A DNA stretch of 64,000 nucleotides, taken from JAUUSJ01 sp051880475 (lineage in GTDB: Bacteria; Bacillota; Clostridia; Lachnospirales; Lachnospiraceae). The stretch's first letter is position 1, and each line of letters begins with the position of its first letter. Location of the stretch: positions 62,001 through 126,000 of the forward strand of contig JBJEOA010000065.1 of the NCBI GenBank assembly GCA_051880475.1. The letters run 5' to 3'. A model generated the notes under the pieces. That model saw only the letters and a program-made list of their open reading frames with translations. It ran no database searches and was not told the origin of the DNA. The translations under genes were made by a program, and so were the position numbers. Below, piece after piece: positions 61,069 through 64,000 of the stretch.

Positions 61069-62469
61069 ATGGGAAAAGATTATGGAATTCAAAGAGAGGC
61101 ACAGATGGTCACTGCCAATAAAATAAAAGAATTTTCAGCTGCATTTGATAAAATAGGGACAGAGCTTAGAAAAAATCCCAAAAAGAGAAATTATATTAAC
61201 AAAGAGGAATTTGAGAGAATTTTGAGTAAGGCAGCGATAGAAGTATGTGACCAATGTGATAATTATGATAATTGTTATGGAGGAGAATTTTCGCTCATTT
61301 ATAAAGAGGCGTATCGAATTGTAGATAAATTGGAGACAGAGCAGTTTTTAACATTGGATTCTGTCCCTGCTTCTTTTATTCAAAGATGTGACCGACTAAA
61401 TAGTATGCTTAGAGAATTAAAAAAAGATTATGAATTAACAAGGCAAAATTTAGCTTGGACAAATCGAATGATTGACATGAGAATAATTTTATCACAGCAG
61501 ATGGAAGAAATGACGACTATTTTACAAAATTTTTGTATAAACTTACAGATGGAAGAAAATGAAAATAAAGATTTGGAAAAAAACATTATAAGGTTATGTA
61601 AAAAATATAAAATTTTAGTAAAGAAGGTTGTTTTATATAAGACAAAAAAGGGAAGAAAAGAACTCTATTTAGTGGCGAGGTCTCTTCAGGGGAAAGTTTC
61701 AACAGAAAAAATATCTAGATTAGTCGGCAAAATGATAAAACATAAAATAATACCAGCTAGAGAGACAAAACTTTTACTAGGAGAAAATTATGCGGTGCTT
61801 CATTTTGTAGAAGCCCCAAAGCTTCAAGTAAAAACTGGAGTGAGCAGTAAGCCAAAGGAGGAGCTGCTAAGTTCAGGCGATAATTTCTCTGCTTTTTCTC
61901 CAAATATTGGAAAAGAAATTTTTATAGCGGCAGACGGAATGGGAAGTGGCGTAAAGGCAAGTGATATAAGTAAAAAAATGTTGGAATTATTAGAAACCTT
62001 ATTGGAAACTGGATTTAGGGAAGAAGATGCGATAACTTGTGCGAATACGGTAGTAAGTTTTGGGAGTGATAGAGAAGTTTATACGACAGTCGATTTATTT
62101 TCTGTTGATACGTATGAAGCGAAAGGGCGTTTTATAAAAACAGGAGGGGCACAGACTTTTTTAAAGAGAGAAAAAAACCCAGTAGAGATTATTTTTCCGT
62201 CTACTCTTCCCGCGGGAATATTGGATAAAGTAGAAATGGATTTAGTGGAGAGAAATTTATATCGCAATGATTTATTTTTTATGGTGACAGATGGTGTTTT
62301 AGAGAGTATTGATATTGAGAGAGGACAGGAAAAATTTATAGATTGGATTGAAAAAATAGACTTGACAAATCCACAGCGAATAGCCGATTATTTAATGGAA
62401 CAGTTATGGAAACAATGTCAGGGCAGTTTAAGAGATGATGCGATGATTTTAGTTGTTCTGATTGAGTAA
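61069..62469 (+). CDS. spoIIE: Stage II sporulation protein E-like PP2C phosphatase without membrane domain
   Basis: About 466 residues if ATG 61069 is used (GGGGAGAG before it). A longer frame from 60967 has no ribosome binding site and would contain the promoter. The central part matches the SpoIIE regulatory domain (CDQCDNYDNCYG, cysteine-rich); the C-terminal PP2C domain has IAADGMGSGVKAS, FFMVTDGVLES and RDDAMILVV with metal Asp residues. SpoIIE dephosphorylates SpoIIAA to activate sigma-F in the forespore. The ~10-helix membrane domain of Bacillus SpoIIE is absent. tilS and hpt follow, as in B. subtilis. Confidence 0.85.
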   Translation: MGKDYGIQREAQMVTANKIKEFSAAFDKIGTELRKNPKKRNYINKEEFERILSKAAIEVCDQCDNYDNCYGGEFSLIYKEAYRIVDKLETEQFLTLDSVPASFIQRCDRLNSMLRELKKDYELTRQNLAWTNRMIDMRIILSQQMEEMTTILQNFCINLQMEENENKDLEKNIIRLCKKYKILVKKVVLYKTKKGRKELYLVARSLQGKVSTEKISRLVGKMIKHKIIPARETKLLLGENYAVLHFVEAPKLQVKTGVSSKPKEELLSSGDNFSAFSPNIGKEIFIAADGMGSGVKASDISKKMLELLETLLETGFREEDAITCANTVVSFGSDREVYTTVDLFSVDTYEAKGRFIKTGGAQTFLKREKNPVEIIFPSTLPAGILDKVEMDLVERNLYRNDLFFMVTDGVLESIDIERGQEKFIDWIEKIDLTNPQRIADYLMEQLWKQCQGSLRDDAMILVVLIE

Positions 62470-62494
62470 TCCGAGAAAGGAATAAAACAAAAGA

Positions 62495-63880
62495 ATGTTG
62501 GTTGAAAAAGTAAAGAAAAATATAATCCAATATCATTTATTACAAAAAGGAGATAAGGTTGTAATTGGAATATCAGGAGGGGCAGATTCTATCTGTCTTG
62601 CCCATATTTTATTAGCGTTAAAAGACGAGTTTAAGATAAAGATTTATGGGGTGCATATTAACCATTGCATACGAGAGGGGACAGCGAAGAGAGATGAGGA
62701 GTATGTAAAGGAATTTTGCGAAAAATATAAAATCCCTTTTTTTTGCTTTGAGAGAGATATTCCAAAAATTGCGAGAGAAGAAAAATTATCAGAAGAAGAA
62801 GCGGGAAGGAAAATTAGATATAATTGCTTTAGAGAAGTATTAGAAACTATAGGAGCAAACAAAATTGCTGTAGCTCACCATCAAAATGATCAGGCAGAGA
62901 CATTAATTTTACATCTTTGCAGGGGAAGTGGAATAAAAGGGTTATCTGCAATTCGCCCGATGAGAGATAATATTATTCGTCCATTGCTTTTTGTGACTCG
63001 AAGAGAGATAGAACAGTATTTGGAAAAAAATGGAATTTCTTATCAGGAAGATGAGACGAATGAAGATATTGTCTATGCAAGAAATAAAGTCAGACATGAA
63101 ATTTTACCAAAACTTGAGGAAATAAATCCAAAGACGGTCGAACATATAGCGAGAACTTGTGAGATGATACAAGAGACAACAGATTTTTTGCAAAAAATCG
63201 TACAAAGTGAATTTGAGAGATTAGTGGAAAAAGAAACGGATAAAAGAAGGATAAAGATTGGGACATTGAGAGAAGCAGAGCCATTTTTGCAAAAAGAATT
63301 AGTAAAAAAAATGATAGAAGAAATAGCAATGGCAAAGAAAGATATTTCTTCTATTCATATTTCTTCTGTAATTTCTCTAGTAGAAAAAGAAGTTGGAAAA
63401 AAGATAAATCTTCCGTATGAGTTAGAGGCGATAAGAGAATATGAAGATATAGTGATACGAAAAAAAGAAGAGAAAAAAATAGAGAAAAAGAAAGAGGAAT
63501 ATTTACTAAAAGAGGGAAGAAAAAGATTACCGGAATTTGGATTTGAAATTCTAGCAGAAAAAAGAACATATTTTGGCGAAGAAATTTCAAAAAAAACATA
63601 TACGAAATACTTTGATTATGATAAAATAAAACCAAATGTCGTATTTCGGCACCGCAGAGCAGGTGATTATCTTATTATGAATGCAAAAGGGGAAAAGAAA
63701 TCTTTAAAGCGATTATTTATTGACGAAAAAATTCCAAGACAAGAAAGAGATAATATCTTGCTTTTAGCAGATGGAAGTCATATTATATGGATTGTAGGGA
63801 GCCGTATTAGTGAATACTATAAAGTGACGGATGCGACGAGGGATATACTAGTCATACAAGCTATCCCGATATCATATTGA
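62495..63880 (+). CDS. tilS: tRNA(Ile)-lysidine synthase
   Basis: 461 residues. The PP-loop SGGADS lies near residue 27; further marks are GVHINHCIR and AVAHHQNDQAET, and C-terminal TilS domains follow (FRHRRAGDYL). The enzyme converts C34 of tRNA-Ile2 to lysidine using ATP and lysine, letting it read AUA. It starts 25 bp after spoIIE with a slightly distant GAAAGGA. Confidence 0.94.
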   Translation: MLVEKVKKNIIQYHLLQKGDKVVIGISGGADSICLAHILLALKDEFKIKIYGVHINHCIREGTAKRDEEYVKEFCEKYKIPFFCFERDIPKIAREEKLSEEEAGRKIRYNCFREVLETIGANKIAVAHHQNDQAETLILHLCRGSGIKGLSAIRPMRDNIIRPLLFVTRREIEQYLEKNGISYQEDETNEDIVYARNKVRHEILPKLEEINPKTVEHIARTCEMIQETTDFLQKIVQSEFERLVEKETDKRRIKIGTLREAEPFLQKELVKKMIEEIAMAKKDISSIHISSVISLVEKEVGKKINLPYELEAIREYEDIVIRKKEEKKIEKKKEEYLLKEGRKRLPEFGFEILAEKRTYFGEEISKKTYTKYFDYDKIKPNVVFRHRRAGDYLIMNAKGEKKSLKRLFIDEKIPRQERDNILLLADGSHIIWIVGSRISEYYKVTDATRDILVIQAIPISY

Positions 63881-63906
63881 TAGAGGAGAAGAAAGGAAGA
63901 AAACAA

Positions 63907-64000
63907 ATGAACGATAAGATTACACAATTAATTTCAGAAGAAGCTGTAAATGAAAAAATTAAACAATTAGGTGAGCAGATTAGTAAAGATTATGAGGGAC
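63907..64000 (+). CDS. hpt: Hypoxanthine phosphoribosyltransferase (3' partial)
   Basis: The first 31 codons only, MNDKITQLISEEAVNEKI then KQLGEQISKDYEG, matching the Hpt start. GAAAGGAAG precedes the ATG. Position after tilS supports it; hpt then ftsH is the standard order. The rest lies beyond the window. Confidence 0.85.
   Translation, partial: MNDKITQLISEEAVNEKIKQLGEQISKDYEG

Overview
The window is a low-GC Firmicutes chromosome segment, most like a spore-forming Clostridia/Lachnospiraceae gut anaerobe. Supporting signs are anaerobic ribonucleotide reductase (nrdDG), SpoIIE with a Spo0A-type promoter, split transketolase, the cdaA-cdaR pair, AT-rich codon use, Gram-positive ribosome binding sites and many beta-glucan-utilisation genes. 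I do not assign a genus. Two runs of exactly 100 N, each flanked by the same 55 bp on both sides, show that this is a draft scaffold with unresolved contig overlaps.

Layout. 1-2354: three overlapping signalling genes (sensor-GGDEF, V4R-domain protein, GGDEF). 2473-5320: MATE exporter, HD phosphohydrolase, AraC regulator. 5367-16578: a beta-glucoside locus with two GH94 phosphorylases on the minus strand, divergent from a sugar ABC transporter (binding lipoprotein, two permeases, no ATPase) and a GH3 beta-glucosidase with reversed domain order. The divergent control region carries two oriented copies of a 21-bp site, each the same distance from a promoter. 16715-22467: asnA, then a PTS EIICBA gene behind a terminator/antiterminator leader, its BglG-type antiterminator, an MBL-fold protein and a small XRE regulator. 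22954-28833: a PurF paralogue lacking the catalytic cysteine, an XRE-AlaA fusion, a COG2426-type exporter and a second MATE pump. 28917-34300: 6-phospho-beta-glucosidase, MraY-family transferase, TetR regulator, glgB. 34585-36720: a two-gene HpaII-like restriction-modification system. 36850-47192: proA, cca, AEC permease, aromatic acid exporter-like protein, TrkH/KtrB, mnmM (ytqB), a DUF975 protein and split transketolase. 47512-51071: two unassigned membrane proteins with cdaA and cdaR (c-di-AMP synthesis). 51088-55167 (minus): nrdD-nrdG-dut-comF under tandem NrdR boxes. 55300-55510: an AT-rich stretch and five DnaA boxes in 62 bp. 55526-58324: secreted subtilase. 58693-60897: rpmG-secE-nusG-rplK-rplA. 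61069-end: spoIIE-tilS-hpt.

The strongest observations beyond ordinary annotation are: the oriC-like DnaA box cluster beside nrdDG; a family of three palindromic intergenic elements with a conserved core but different, self-complementary outer arms; the symmetric divergent operator pair of the beta-glucoside locus; the XRE-AlaA fusion with repeats over its own promoter; and a Spo0A/sigma-A type promoter placing the spoIIE start downstream of the longest reading frame. No tRNA, rRNA, CRISPR array, transposase or prophage was seen.
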